Origin: Pseudoflavonifractor phocaeensis
Lineage (GTDB): Bacteria > Bacillota > Clostridia > Oscillospirales > Oscillospiraceae
Reading direction: 5' to 3'
DNA length: 59,724 nt
Assembly (NCBI RefSeq): GCF_016901735.1
Contig: NZ_JACLZC010000011.1
Location: 1 to 59,724 of the forward strand
The notes beneath the pieces were generated by a model, which was not told the DNA's origin, ran no database searches, and saw only the letters and a list, made by a program, of their open reading frames with translations. This document shows, piece by piece, positions 36,017 through 46,523 of this stretch. The translations under genes and the position numbers were made by a program. Position 1 is the first letter of the stretch; every line of letters starts with the position of its first letter.

Positions 36017-36226
36017 TCAGGTTTTCTCTCCGGCGGTGGTATCCCGGAAGAGCAGGGAAATGCACCAGACGGCGGCGATGCCCACCAGGGTATAGATGAT
36101 CCGGCTCAGGGCGCTGGTGGAGCCGCCGAAGAGAAAGGCCACCAGATCGAAGCCGAAGATACCGATGCTGCCCCAGTTGAGCCCGCCGATGATGGCAAGG
36201 ATCAGGGCGATCTTGTCCAAAAACAT
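36017..36226 (-). CDS. DUF378 small membrane protein
   Basis: This 69-residue protein has two hydrophobic helices: LALILAIIGGLNWGSIGIFGFDLVAFLF-like (residues about 5-33) and IIYTLVGIAAVWCISLLF (about 43-60). The N-W-G and G-F-D-L-V motifs are typical of DUF378 (YuzA-like). The function is unknown. GGAGGTCC lies upstream of the ATG. Confidence 0.8.
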   Translation of the reverse strand: MFLDKIALILAIIGGLNWGSIGIFGFDLVAFLFGGSTSALSRIIYTLVGIAAVWCISLLFRDTTAGEKT

Positions 36227-36313
36227 TGCGTCAGGACCTCCTCAGATTGGAATTCCGCCTTTAGCATATGCGGGCAGGCGGAAAGTATACAAAAAGAAGA
36301 GGAGGAAAATTTT

Positions 36314-37255
36314 TCATCGGTGATGCAGATGACGTTCCAGCCAGGAAAGGACGTCCCGGTAGACCTGCTCCCGGTTGATTTCGTTGAGCATCTCGTGGCG
36401 TCCGTCGGGGTAGAGGGTGAGGGTCACGTCGGAGACGCCGGCCTTGCGGAAGGCGTCGGCCACTTTTTTTACCCCGGCGCCGCAGCTTCCCACCGGGTCC
36501 TGCTCTCCCGAGAAGAGGAGAACGGGCGTGTGGGGGTCCATATTGGCGATGTTTTTGGGGTTGCCGATGAACTGGAGGCCCCCCATCATATCGCGGAACA
36601 TCCCCACGGTGGGCACGAAGCGGCACAGCGGGTCCGCCACATAGGCGTCCACCACGGCGGTGTCCCGGCTGATCCAGTCGGCGTTGGTGCGGTTGGGCTT
36701 GAACTGCCGGTTGTAGGCCCCCAGAGAGAGGGAGGTGATAAACGCGCTGCGGGCGTTGGGGCCCTTCAGGGCGCAGAGAAGGGCGGCGGCCCACTTGCCG
36801 AAGGCGATGAGGGGGGCGCTCTCCTGGCCGGTGCCCGAGAGGATGGCCAGGTCCACGGTGCCCGGCCAGCGGATGAGATAGGTGCGCACCACAAAGGAGC
36901 CCATGGAATGGCCCATCAGGCAGTAGGGCAGACCGGGATACTGGGCGTCCATCCGGGAGCGCAGGGCCAGCACGTCCCAGGCCAGGTGGTCCCATCCCTC
37001 CGTATCCCCCAAAAAGCCGTATTCCTCCGGCCCCTTGGCGGTTTTGCCGTGGCCCAGATGGTCGTGGCCGCAGACCACAAAGCCGGCCTCAGCCAAAAAC
37101 CGGGCAAAGGCGTCATACCGGCCGATATATTCGGAGATTCCATGGACCAGCTGCACCACGCCTCTGGGCGAGCGCTCCGCCGGTGTCCAAAGAGCGGCGT
37201 GGACCTGGTGGCAGCCGTCGCTGGAGGGATAGGAAAATTCACGGAAGTTGACCAT
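36314..37255 (-). CDS. Alpha/beta hydrolase, monoacylglycerol lipase/lysophospholipase-like
   Basis: This 313-residue serine hydrolase has the oxyanion segment VVQLVHGISEYIGRYDAFARFLAEAGFVVCGHDHLGHG and nucleophile elbow LMGHSMGSFVVR (Ser near residue 114). The late Asp (LLFSGEQDPVG) and His (PDGRHEMLNE) complete the triad. It belongs to the Hydrolase_4 group and likely cleaves lysophospholipids or monoglycerides. It stands alone on the minus strand, divergent from pepT. Confidence 0.87.
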   Translation of the reverse strand: MVNFREFSYPSSDGCHQVHAALWTPAERSPRGVVQLVHGISEYIGRYDAFARFLAEAGFVVCGHDHLGHGKTAKGPEEYGFLGDTEGWDHLAWDVLALRSRMDAQYPGLPYCLMGHSMGSFVVRTYLIRWPGTVDLAILSGTGQESAPLIAFGKWAAALLCALKGPNARSAFITSLSLGAYNRQFKPNRTNADWISRDTAVVDAYVADPLCRFVPTVGMFRDMMGGLQFIGNPKNIANMDPHTPVLLFSGEQDPVGSCGAGVKKVADAFRKAGVSDVTLTLYPDGRHEMLNEINREQVYRDVLSWLERHLHHR

Positions 37256-37426
37256 GGAAAAATCATGCTCCTTATGGTAAAATAATCTATATCATCAATG
37301 TTATCCGGGCCGGTGATGGACCGCCCGGCGTGGTTTGGTACCCACGGTAGTATAGTGTATCTGTCAGGCTCCCGTCAAGAGGGGCGTGAAAAGACCTGGA
37401 GACCAGATCCGGAAAGGAAGTATCCC

Positions 37427-38650
37427 ATGAATGCAGTGGAACGATTTTTGAAGTATGTGACCTATGATACCCAGTCGGATGAACACAGCACCACCTTCCC
37501 CAGCAGCGCCAAGCAGAAGATACTGGGCGAGGCGCTGGCCGCCGAGCTGTCCCAGATGGGCTTGCAGGGGGCGCATATGGATCAGTATGGATATGTATAC
37601 GGCTGGCTGCCCGCCACGCCCGGCTGTGAAGGGGTACCCTGCATGGGCCTCATCGCCCATATGGACACCTCCCCCAGCGCGCCCGGCGCCAACGTCAAGC
37701 CCCGTCTGGTCCGCTATGAGGGGGGCGACATCGTGCTCAATGCCGAGCGGGGGATCGTCATGAAGGCGGCGGATTTTGAGAGCCTGGCCAAATATCGGGG
37801 ACAGGACCTGATCGTCACCGACGGCACCACCCTGCTGGGAGCGGATGACAAGGCCGGCGTGGCCGAGATTTTTACCGCCGTAGAGTATCTGGCTTCCCAC
37901 CCGGAGATCCCCCACGGCCGCATCGCCGTGGGCATCACCCCCGATGAGGAGGTGGGCCAGGGCGCAGACCACTTCGATGTGGAGGGCTTCGGCGCGGCGG
38001 TGGCCTACACCGTGGACGGCGGCGAGCTGGGCGAGATCGAATACGAGAACTTCAACGCCGCCGCCGCCGCGGTCACCATCCACGGGGTCAACATCCATCC
38101 CGGCTCGGCCAAAAACAAGATGAAAAACGCCCTTCTCATTGCCCACGACTATGTGGGCCTGATGCCTCCGGCAGAGACCCCCGCCCATACCGAGGGGTAT
38201 GAGGGGTTCTACCACCTCAGCGAGCTGGCGGGCGACGAGACCAAGACGGTGCTGCAATATATCATCCGCGACCACGACCGGGCCAAGTTTGAAGCCCGCA
38301 AGACCTTCCTCCTCCGCGCCGCCGACTATCTCAACCAGCGGTACGGCGCGGGCACCGTGGAGGTGGCGCTGAAGGACCAGTATTACAACATGCGGGAGCA
38401 GATCGAGCCCCATATGTATCTGATCCTGAAGGCCAGGGCCGCCATGGAGGCGGTGGGCATCACGCCCATGGAGGTGCCCATCCGGGGCGGTACCGACGGC
38501 GCGCGGCTCTCTTATATGGGTCTGCCCTGTCCCAACCTGTGTACCGGCGGCGTCAACTTCCACAGCGTCCACGAGTACATCCCCACCGCGGCCCTGGAGC
38601 AGATGACCCAGGTGCTCATCCGCCTGGTCACGGCGGAGCCCAAACGGTAA
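37427..38650 (+). CDS. pepT: Peptidase T (tripeptide aminopeptidase)
   Basis: This 407-residue cytosolic M20 zinc peptidase removes the N-terminal residue of tripeptides. Metal-site blocks are GLIAHMDTSPSAPG (about residue 77), LLGADDKAGVAEI (about 140), ITPDEEVGQGADHFD (about 172) and the C-terminal GGVNFHSVHEYIP. The frame is open 43 codons upstream, but the ATG at 37427 has AAAGGAAG and matches the family start and length. Confidence 0.94.
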   Translation: MNAVERFLKYVTYDTQSDEHSTTFPSSAKQKILGEALAAELSQMGLQGAHMDQYGYVYGWLPATPGCEGVPCMGLIAHMDTSPSAPGANVKPRLVRYEGGDIVLNAERGIVMKAADFESLAKYRGQDLIVTDGTTLLGADDKAGVAEIFTAVEYLASHPEIPHGRIAVGITPDEEVGQGADHFDVEGFGAAVAYTVDGGELGEIEYENFNAAAAAVTIHGVNIHPGSAKNKMKNALLIAHDYVGLMPPAETPAHTEGYEGFYHLSELAGDETKTVLQYIIRDHDRAKFEARKTFLLRAADYLNQRYGAGTVEVALKDQYYNMREQIEPHMYLILKARAAMEAVGITPMEVPIRGGTDGARLSYMGLPCPNLCTGGVNFHSVHEYIPTAALEQMTQVLIRLVTAEPKR

Positions 38651-38659
38651 TCCCACGTT

Positions 38660-38705
38660 CAGACCCGGCGTCCCGCTTTGGGACGTCGGGTCTGCTGTTT
38701 TATTT
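38660..38705 (+). terminator. Terminator of pepT
   Basis: CAGACCCGGCGTCCC (38660-38674) and GGGACGTCGGGTCTG (38680-38694) form a 15-bp stem followed by CTGTTTTATTTTTT. Confidence 0.9.
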
Positions 38706-38719
38706 TTTCAAAATGGGGC

Positions 38720-38753
38720 TTGACAAAATAGAATATTAGAATATAATAATATT
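38720..38753 (+). promoter_or_regulatory. Promoter and likely ArsR operator
   Basis: TTGACA (38720-38725) and TATAAT (38742-38747) are 16 bases apart. The inverted repeat AATATTA (38732-38738)/TAATATT (38747-38753) with an 8-base centre overlaps the -10 box. Its size and AT content fit an ArsR-family site, so repression by the encoded regulator is inferred. Confidence 0.7.
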
Positions 38754-38785
38754 AGAAAATGAAGATGAACGAAAGGAGAACACCC

Positions 38786-39076
38786 GTGGAGGAAATGCTA
38801 TATGAGCAGCGGGCGGAGCTGCTGAAGGCCCTGGCCCATCCGCTGCGGCTCCAGATCGTCCGTGGGCTGCTGCGCTGCGGCTGCCGCAACGTGGGGTGCA
38901 TGGAGGCGGGGACGGGACGTTCTCAGTCCTGTATCTCCCAGCACCTGGCGAAGCTGAAGGCCGCCGGCATTGTAAAGGCGGAACGGGCGGGCAACGAGGT
39001 CTATTATGAAATCGCGGACCGCCGGGTGGCGGTACTCATGGACGCGCTCTTTGGGGACGGAGAGGAGGAGAGCTGA
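38786..39076 (+). CDS. ArsR-family transcriptional regulator, cysteine-rich
   Basis: This 96-residue winged-helix repressor has the family core LLKALAHPLRLQIVRGLL, recognition helix SQSCISQHLAKLKAAGIV and wing AERAGNEVYYEIAD. Four cysteines (CGCRNVGC and the one in SQSC) sit around helix 3-4, suitable for thiol or metal sensing. The GTG at 38786 is preferred, with AAGGAG seven bases upstream. It overlaps the reductase gene by one base (TGATG), so it probably controls a thioredoxin operon in response to redox or metal stress. Confidence 0.85.
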   Translation: MEEMLYEQRAELLKALAHPLRLQIVRGLLRCGCRNVGCMEAGTGRSQSCISQHLAKLKAAGIVKAERAGNEVYYEIADRRVAVLMDALFGDGEEES

Positions 39077-39936
39077 TGGCGTACGACATCATTGTGGTAG
39101 GCAACGGCCCGGCTGGGCTGTCGGCGGCGGTCCAGGCCAAAGCCAGAGGGAAAAAGGTGCTGGTGGTAGGCGGCGCGCCGTCGGACATCCAGCTTGCCAA
39201 GGCGGGGCTGGTGCGCAACTATCTGGGTATGCCCGATCTTTCGGGCGCGGAGATGATGGAGCGCTTTCGCAGCCACGCCCGGGAGATGGGCGCGGAGCTG
39301 CGGACCGGCCGGGTGCTGGGCGTGATGCCGCTGGGAGAATTCTTCTTGGTGAGCATCGGCAGTGAAGTGGAGGAGGCCGGGGCGGTGGTATTGGCCACCG
39401 GCGTCTCCTACGGAGCCAAGCTCCCCGGCGAGGAGCAGTTCCTGGGACGAGGGGTGAGCTACTGCGCCACCTGCGACGGGATGCTCTACCGGAACAAGGA
39501 CATCGTGGTGGTGGGCAGGTCGGCCCAGGCGCCGGAGGAGGCCAATTATCTCCAGAAAATTGGCTGCCGGGTGACCTATGTGTCCAACGGCCCCCGCCCG
39601 GCGGAATTGAGCGGGGAGATTCCATACCGGACGGCCGCCAGGCTGGAAGTGGTGGGAGGGCAGACGGTGACGGCCCTGAAGGCTGACGGGGAAGAGATTC
39701 CCTGCGCGGGACTCTTTCTCCTGCGGGCGGCGGCGTCGCCGGTGGATCTGGTTCCCGGACTGGCCGCCGACGGGCCCTATGTACAGGTGGACCGCAATAT
39801 GGCCACCTCCATACCCGGTCTCTTTGCCGCCGGCGACTGTGTGGGCCAGCCCCTCCAGATTTCCAAGGCGGTGGGAGAGGGCATGATAGCCGGCCACCGG
39901 GCCTCGGAATATGTAGATCAACACAAAAAAGGATAA
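39076..39936 (+). CDS. Thioredoxin reductase-like flavoprotein lacking NADPH motifs (FFTR-like)
   Basis: This 286-residue protein has the FAD motif VVGNGPAGLSAAV, redox pair CATC at about residues 130-133 and the C-terminal FAD motif GLFAAGDCVGQP. The usual NADPH motifs are absent: the GGGDSA position reads VVGRSAQAP and the HRR position reads VSNGPRPA. This pattern fits the pyridine-nucleotide-independent reductases (FFTR/DTR), where ferredoxin or another donor supplies electrons in some clostridia. The donor here is inferred. It is followed by trxA after 39 bases. Confidence 0.82.
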   Translation: MAYDIIVVGNGPAGLSAAVQAKARGKKVLVVGGAPSDIQLAKAGLVRNYLGMPDLSGAEMMERFRSHAREMGAELRTGRVLGVMPLGEFFLVSIGSEVEEAGAVVLATGVSYGAKLPGEEQFLGRGVSYCATCDGMLYRNKDIVVVGRSAQAPEEANYLQKIGCRVTYVSNGPRPAELSGEIPYRTAARLEVVGGQTVTALKADGEEIPCAGLFLLRAAASPVDLVPGLAADGPYVQVDRNMATSIPGLFAAGDCVGQPLQISKAVGEGMIAGHRASEYVDQHKKG

Positions 39937-39975
39937 AATCAAACCAACAGGACAAACAGAAAGGAAGTTATCATT

Positions 39976-40293
39976 ATGGCAGTGCAGCATTTCAATCAGG
40001 CGAGCTTCAACAACGCGATTTCCGGCAATCATCTGGTGCTGGTGGACTTCTGGGCCACCTGGTGCGGTCCCTGCCGGATGCTGGCCCCGGTCATCGAGCA
40101 GCTGGGCGCCCAGTATGAGGGCAAGGTGGTCGTGGGCAAGGTGGATACCGATGAGCAGCCCGCTCTGGCCATGCAGTTCGGCATCATGAGCATCCCCACC
40201 GTCATTCTCTTCAAGGACGGGAAGGAAGTGGAGCGCAAGGTGGGCGTCATGCCCGCCCAGGTGTACAGCCAGATGCTGGATGCCGCCCTGTAA
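39976..40293 (+). CDS. trxA: Thioredoxin
   Basis: This 105-residue protein has the canonical active site FWATWCGPCRMLAP at about residues 26-39 and the cis-proline segment SIPTVILFKDGKE. It reduces protein disulfides and is probably the substrate of the reductase encoded just upstream. AAAGGAAG lies upstream of the ATG. It is the last gene of arsR-reductase-trxA. Confidence 0.95.
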   Translation: MAVQHFNQASFNNAISGNHLVLVDFWATWCGPCRMLAPVIEQLGAQYEGKVVVGKVDTDEQPALAMQFGIMSIPTVILFKDGKEVERKVGVMPAQVYSQMLDAAL

Positions 40294-40305
40294 GCAGCAA
40301 AACGG

Positions 40306-40346
40306 AACAGGACCTGCCGCCTTTGGGGACGGCAGGTCCTGTTTTT
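40306..40346. terminator. Bidirectional terminator after trxA
   Basis: AACAGGACCTGCC (40306-40318) pairs with GGCAGGTCCTGTT (40331-40343), followed by TTT. The minus-strand anti-sigma gene ends just beyond and could use it too. Confidence 0.85.
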
Positions 40347-40348
40347 GC

Positions 40349-41533
40349 TCAGGGCTGGAAATCCTTGTCAGGGAACAGGGGGTAGTCGGTACCGCCGATG
40401 GTGATGGAGGAGATACGGCTCAAATCAAGGGCCTGCTGGGGGACAAAACGGTAAATTTGCGTTCCGGCGTAGATGGCGTCGTTGTCGTTGCTGGCCTCGA
40501 TCCATGTACCGGCATACGCCCGGGGCAGCTGGTCCAGCGCCGTCTGGGTCCCGTCCGTGTCGTGGAGCGCCGCGCCGAAGAGGGTCTGGTTCACCGCCAG
40601 ATACCAGCTGTTGTAAAAAAGCATCTCCGCAAACCATTCCATATCGTCATCCGTGGGCCCGTTCCATTCTGGGGTCAGCCGGTCCACATGGGAGAGGGCC
40701 GTCCATTGGTCCAGGGAGGGGGTTTCCAGCTGGACTTCGATATATCCGGCATAGAGGGAGACCCGGGTGATCCGGCCCTTTGATGCGTAGTCGGGAAGCT
40801 TCGCAAGGTCAGCGGACTCCAACTCAGATTCCAACTGCTTTTTGGTGTTTGTTACGGCAATATCCGTGGAGAGGGAGACGCACTGACTGTCTGTGACGGG
40901 GACGGTCACGGGCGCATAGCGCCGTTCCACCTCGAAATGGTGGTAGAGCGTCAAGGTCAGGTCCACCGCTTCCAACCCTTCCAGATCGGATCCGGACAGG
41001 GATACCTTGACCAGGGCGGTCTGGGTTTCGGGGTCGTAGCCGGTCTGCTGGACCAGCTAGGTGCATCCCCGTGGGTCAATGCTGCAATCCCACTCATACT
41101 GGTAAGAGCCGTTTTTCGCCAGGACGGCCGCCATATCCGCCGGAATGGGGGATACCTCCAGATAGGCGCAGAGCTGGTCGCCGGAGCAGAGGGTGGAGGC
41201 AAGACGCACGGGGGAGGACTGGGCCGTCTGCGTGGTGTCATATTCGGTCCACTCTGGGATGGGGGCGGTGGGGGAGATGCCCATGTCGGCTCTGGCCGCG
41301 TCCCGCAGGGTAACGCCAATGGCCACGGCGGCCACGCAGAAGAGAGAAAGGATCGCCGCCGCGATGAGCAGACCCCGCGCGAAACGGCCCGACGGTTTGC
41401 CCGGCGCGTTTTTTACGGTGCGCTTTGCCCTGACCAGGGCCTGGATGCGGGACGCGGAAAGGGGTGTGACGCCGTCCAGCGGGACGGATGCGTCACGATA
41501 GGCGTCCAGCAGATCCGAAATATCACGTTTCAT
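40349..41533 (-). pseudogene. Anti-sigma factor-like membrane protein gene with in-frame amber codon
   Basis: The frame runs 394 codons but is interrupted by TAG at 41059-41057 after 158 residues. The frame continues open and in register after it (L-V-Q-Q-T-G-Y-D-P-E-T-Q). The N-terminal part has a short cytoplasmic region, a membrane helix (LLIAAAILSLFCVAAVAIGV, about residues 53-73) and the beginning of an extracellular domain. The rest (residues 160-394) is encoded downstream, with an internal ATG at 40975. It overlaps the sigma factor gene by 11 bases, as anti-sigma partners do. It may be a true nonsense mutation or a sequence error. Confidence 0.75.
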
Positions 41534-42074
41534 TCAACGACCCCTCCTTTGAAAGCAGTTCTTTCAATTTGATTCGGCCTCTTCTCAATTTGGTTTTTAC
41601 GGTGGACTCCTTGAGTCCCATACAGGCGGAGATCTCCCTGACGGTCTGGGCGTAGTAGTAGTGCCGCAAAAAGACCTCCCGGTCCTCCGGGGGCAGGGCG
41701 TCCACCGCCTGACGGACGAGGGCCTGCTCCTCGGCTCGCTCCACATCGTCCGCGGGGTCGCCGGTTCCGGGCAGTTCCAGGACGCTTTCCTCCAGAGGAA
41801 TGGTCTTTCCCAGCTCCCGCAGCTTGTTTTTGGCCTTGTTGCGGGCCACCGCCCCCAACCAGCCCTTTACATGGCCGGCTTTTAGATCGGAAGCCTGATT
41901 CCAGGCGGCCAAAAAGACGTCGGCCACCACCTCCTCTCCGTCCTGGGGAGTCATGGCGCTGCGCAGGATATTCCACACGATGACGGAGATATAGGGGAGA
42001 TAGCAGGCCATGAGCGCTTCCAGCCCGGAAGGATCGCCGGCCTTCATCCGCTGCAATATGATGGTTTCTCTCAT
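41523..42074 (-). CDS. ECF-type RNA polymerase sigma factor
   Basis: This 183-residue sigma-70 family protein has region 2 (DVFLAAWNQASDLKAGHVKGWLGAVARNKAKNKLR, about residues 52-86) and region 4 (LPPEDREVFLRHYYYAQTVREISACMGLKESTVKTKLRRGRIKLKELL). It should direct a stress or envelope regulon together with the overlapping anti-sigma gene. TTGAAAGCAGCTTTCAA just upstream may be part of its own promoter. The start has TAGGAGCCG upstream. Confidence 0.9.
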   Translation of the reverse strand: MRETIILQRMKAGDPSGLEALMACYLPYISVIVWNILRSAMTPQDGEEVVADVFLAAWNQASDLKAGHVKGWLGAVARNKAKNKLRELGKTIPLEESVLELPGTGDPADDVERAEEQALVRQAVDALPPEDREVFLRHYYYAQTVREISACMGLKESTVKTKLRRGRIKLKELLSKEGSLNET

Positions 42075-42199
42075 AAACGGCTCCTAATTTTTTTTTGAAA
42101 GCTGCTTTCAACTCTAATATCACAGGAGAGCGGCGGATGGTTTCAAAAAAGCGCCCTGTTTTACCCGACAGACCGCCGGGCAAACAGGGCGTCCAAAAT

Positions 42200-43378
42200 T
42201 CAGCGGGGAGACTTCAGCACCACCGGTCCCGTGGTCCACTCCCGCCCGCAGGGAAGGACCTCTGGAAAGCACAGGCCGTAGAGGTCGGTGGAGCGGCTTT
42301 CCAACATAAAAAGCTGCCGGGCCGCATCCGGAAGGGACCGGGCGTGGGCGGGCTTGGTGAGGACGGGGAGGGCGGCGGAGGTACGCATCCGGGCCAATAA
42401 GCCCTGTCCTCTGGAGGAGCAGCCCAAAACCCGCAGATAGAGCGGATGGGGGGGCCGGTCCGCGGCGGTCAGGCCCAGAAAGGCCCAGATCAAAAGCCGC
42501 CGCAGCCGGGCCAGGGTGTAGCGTTTGGTTTTTGCCCGCGCCAGGAATTCCGATGGAGCCACGGCTTCGGCGGCGGCTTTTACCAGGCGGTCGGGCAGAC
42601 CTTCGGCGTCGCCGCTGTCGGGGAGGGCGGCCCAATCCGCCCGGGTCAGGGTGCGGACTTTGGTCAAAATCGCCCGTTCGATGGAGGAAAGGTCCGCAAA
42701 GGGGCCGTGCCAGGGCTGGGTCAGATAGGGGGCGGCTTCCGCGGGCTGACCGGCGCGCAGCAGCGCCCGGAGGTGGGACGCCGAGGCGAAGCCGCCGGAG
42801 GCCCCGCCGTCGTGGTCCACGCCCGCCCGGGGGATGAGGACGGCGTCCATGCCGGGCGGCAGGGCGCGGAGGTATTCAATACCCAGGTTGGCGTTGGGAC
42901 GGGAGAGGCAGGCGGCGGTCTCCGGACCGGCCAGGCGCTCCACCGCCTGCTGCCGGGCTACGGGAAAGGGAAGACCGCGGGTCACCCTCTCCCGGAGGAG
43001 TTTGGTATAACCTGCCCCGTCCAGGCAGGAAGCGGCGCGGCGCAGGACGGAGAGGTCGGCGCACTCGCTGCCGAAGGAGAGGGTATCCACCACGCCGGTG
43101 GCGCGGAGCAGTTCCACCGCCCCCCGGGCGAAGGATTCCGCCGACGCGCAGGCCCACACGGTGGGCAGTTCCAGCACCAGGTCCACGCCGCCCGCCAGGG
43201 CCGCCGCGGCCCGGGTCCACTTGTCGGCCAGGGCGCAGTCTCCCCGCTGGACCCAGTGCCCGCTCATGACGCACACCACGGGGCAGGTTTCGCCGAGAAG
43301 CTCTTTTGTGCGTTTCACATGGTGGGCGTGACCGCTGTGAAAGGGGTTGTATTCCGCCACGATTCCGGCTGCTGTCAT
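42200..43378 (-). CDS. tmcAL: tRNA(Met) cytidine acetate ligase
   Basis: This 392-residue enzyme makes N4-acetylcytidine at the wobble base of elongator tRNA-Met from acetate and ATP. The N-terminal nucleotidyltransferase motif is GIVAEYNPFHSGHAHHV, and VVCVMSGHWVQRGDCALADKWTRA follows. The frame is open 500 codons upstream, but that part is the antisense of ackA. ATG 43378 with AAGGTGG upstream is the real start. It is divergent from ackA, which makes acetate. Confidence 0.9.
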   Translation of the reverse strand: MTAAGIVAEYNPFHSGHAHHVKRTKELLGETCPVVCVMSGHWVQRGDCALADKWTRAAAALAGGVDLVLELPTVWACASAESFARGAVELLRATGVVDTLSFGSECADLSVLRRAASCLDGAGYTKLLRERVTRGLPFPVARQQAVERLAGPETAACLSRPNANLGIEYLRALPPGMDAVLIPRAGVDHDGGASGGFASASHLRALLRAGQPAEAAPYLTQPWHGPFADLSSIERAILTKVRTLTRADWAALPDSGDAEGLPDRLVKAAAEAVAPSEFLARAKTKRYTLARLRRLLIWAFLGLTAADRPPHPLYLRVLGCSSRGQGLLARMRTSAALPVLTKPAHARSLPDAARQLFMLESRSTDLYGLCFPEVLPCGREWTTGPVVLKSPR

Positions 43379-43431
43379 GAAGTTGACCACCTTTTTACAG
43401 AAAAAATCAAGAAATTTCCCTAAAATACGGG

Positions 43432-43460
43432 TTGTTCTTTGACGTAAAATGGGATACAAT
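43432..43460 (+). promoter_or_regulatory. Putative ackA promoter
   Basis: TTGTTC (43432-43437) and TACAAT (43455-43460) have a 17-base spacer in an AT-rich region upstream of ackA. Confidence 0.5.
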
Positions 43461-43552
43461 AAGAAACAACGCCTGTTTTTCCCATTATACGATACGGCGG
43501 CCCGGCCGGCAAGCCGGGAATATCCAAAATCATAAAAGGAGCGTAATGTATC

Positions 43553-44749
43553 ATGAAGGTTCTCGTCATCAACGCTGGCAGTTCTTCCCTGAAGTATCAG
43601 CTCATGGACCCCGATACCGAGGAGGTCTTTGCCAAGGGCCTGTGTGAGCGCATCGGCATCGACGGCCGCCTCACCCATAAGGTGCCCGCCACCGACGGCA
43701 AGTATGAGTTCGACATCCCCATGCCCACCCACGCCGAGGCCATCCAGGCGGTGCTGGACGCGCTGACCAGCGCCGAGCACGGCGTCATCAAGAGCATGGA
43801 CGAGATCGACGCGGTGGGCCACCGTGTGGTCCACGGCGGCGAGAAGTTTGCCGGCTCCGTCAAGATCGACCAGGCGGTCATGGACGCTCTGGAGGAGTGC
43901 ATCCCCCTGGCGCCTCTCCACAACCCCGCCAACATCACCGGCATCCGGGCCTGCCAGAAGGTCATGCCCAACGTGCCCATGGTGGGCGTGTTTGACACCG
44001 CCTTCCATCAGACCATGCCCGCCAAGAGCTACATTTACGCCCTGCCCTATGAGTACTATGAAAACGACAAGGTCCGCCGCTACGGCTTCCACGGCACCTC
44101 CCACAAGTATGTGGCCGGCCGTGCCGCCGCCATGCTGGGCCGTCCCATCGAGGAGCTGAAGATCATCACCTGCCACCTGGGCAACGGCTCCTCCGTCTCC
44201 GCCGTGGACGGCGGCAAGAGCATGGATACCTCCATGGGCTTCACCCCCCTGGCCGGCGTGCCCATGGGCACCCGCTCCGGCGATTTGGACGCCGGCATCC
44301 TGGAGTATCTGATGAACAAGTACGGCTATGACATCAAGGAGATGCTCAACATCCTGAACAAGAAGTCCGGCGTGCAGGGCATTTCCGGCGTCTCCTCCGA
44401 CTTCCGTGATCTGGAGACCGCGGCCAAGGAGGGCAACGAGCGCGCCGCCCTGGCGCTGGAGGCCTTCCAGTACAGCGTGAAGAAGCTGGTGGGCGCGTAC
44501 GCCGCCGCCATGGGCGGTGTGGACGCCATCGTCTTTACCGCCGGTGTGGGCGAGAACGACGGCCCCACCCGTATGGCCATCGCTTCCGGCCTGGAGTTCA
44601 TGGGCGTGAAGATGGACGCCGAGGCCAACAACGTCCGGGGCAAGGAGGCGGTCATTTCCGCCGCCGACTCCAAGGTGAAGGTGCTCCTCATCCCCACCAA
44701 CGAGGAGCTGATGATCGCCCGGGATACCGCCGAGATCGTGGGCAAGTAA
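43553..44749 (+). CDS. ackA: Acetate kinase
   Basis: This 398-residue enzyme converts acetyl phosphate and ADP to acetate and ATP in fermentation. Signatures are [17 protein letters not shown] at the N-terminus, [12 protein letters not shown] near residue 178 and [30 protein letters not shown] near residue 204. The phosphotransacetylase gene (pta) is not adjacent. AAAGGAG precedes the start and a strong terminator follows. Confidence 0.96.
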   Translation: MKVLVINAGSSSLKYQLMDPDTEEVFAKGLCERIGIDGRLTHKVPATDGKYEFDIPMPTHAEAIQAVLDALTSAEHGVIKSMDEIDAVGHRVVHGGEKFAGSVKIDQAVMDALEECIPLAPLHNPANITGIRACQKVMPNVPMVGVFDTAFHQTMPAKSYIYALPYEYYENDKVRRYGFHGTSHKYVAGRAAAMLGRPIEELKIITCHLGNGSSVSAVDGGKSMDTSMGFTPLAGVPMGTRSGDLDAGILEYLMNKYGYDIKEMLNILNKKSGVQGISGVSSDFRDLETAAKEGNERAALALEAFQYSVKKLVGAYAAAMGGVDAIVFTAGVGENDGPTRMAIASGLEFMGVKMDAEANNVRGKEAVISAADSKVKVLLIPTNEELMIARDTAEIVGK

Positions 44750-46423
<1,674 letters not shown>

Positions 46424-46441
46424 TTGCGTCAATTGATTTTC

Positions 46442-46474
46442 AGGTCCGCTGGGAGGGTTCCTCCCGGCGGACCT
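46442..46474 (+). terminator. Hairpin after gdhA
   Basis: AGGTCCGCTGGGAGG (46442-46456) and CCTCCCGGCGGACCT (46460-46474) form a 15-bp stem with one G-T pair. The following T content is low, so it may only partly terminate before the channel gene. Confidence 0.65.
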
Positions 46475-46523
46475 CTCCTTGTATATATAGAAGGATCGTA
46501 TTTGAGAGAGGGGAAGGGATTGG

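Noticed and set aside
41057..41059. Amber codon read as pyrrolysine
   Set aside because: No pylT or pylS gene and no methylamine genes are visible here; a nonsense mutation or sequence error is simpler.
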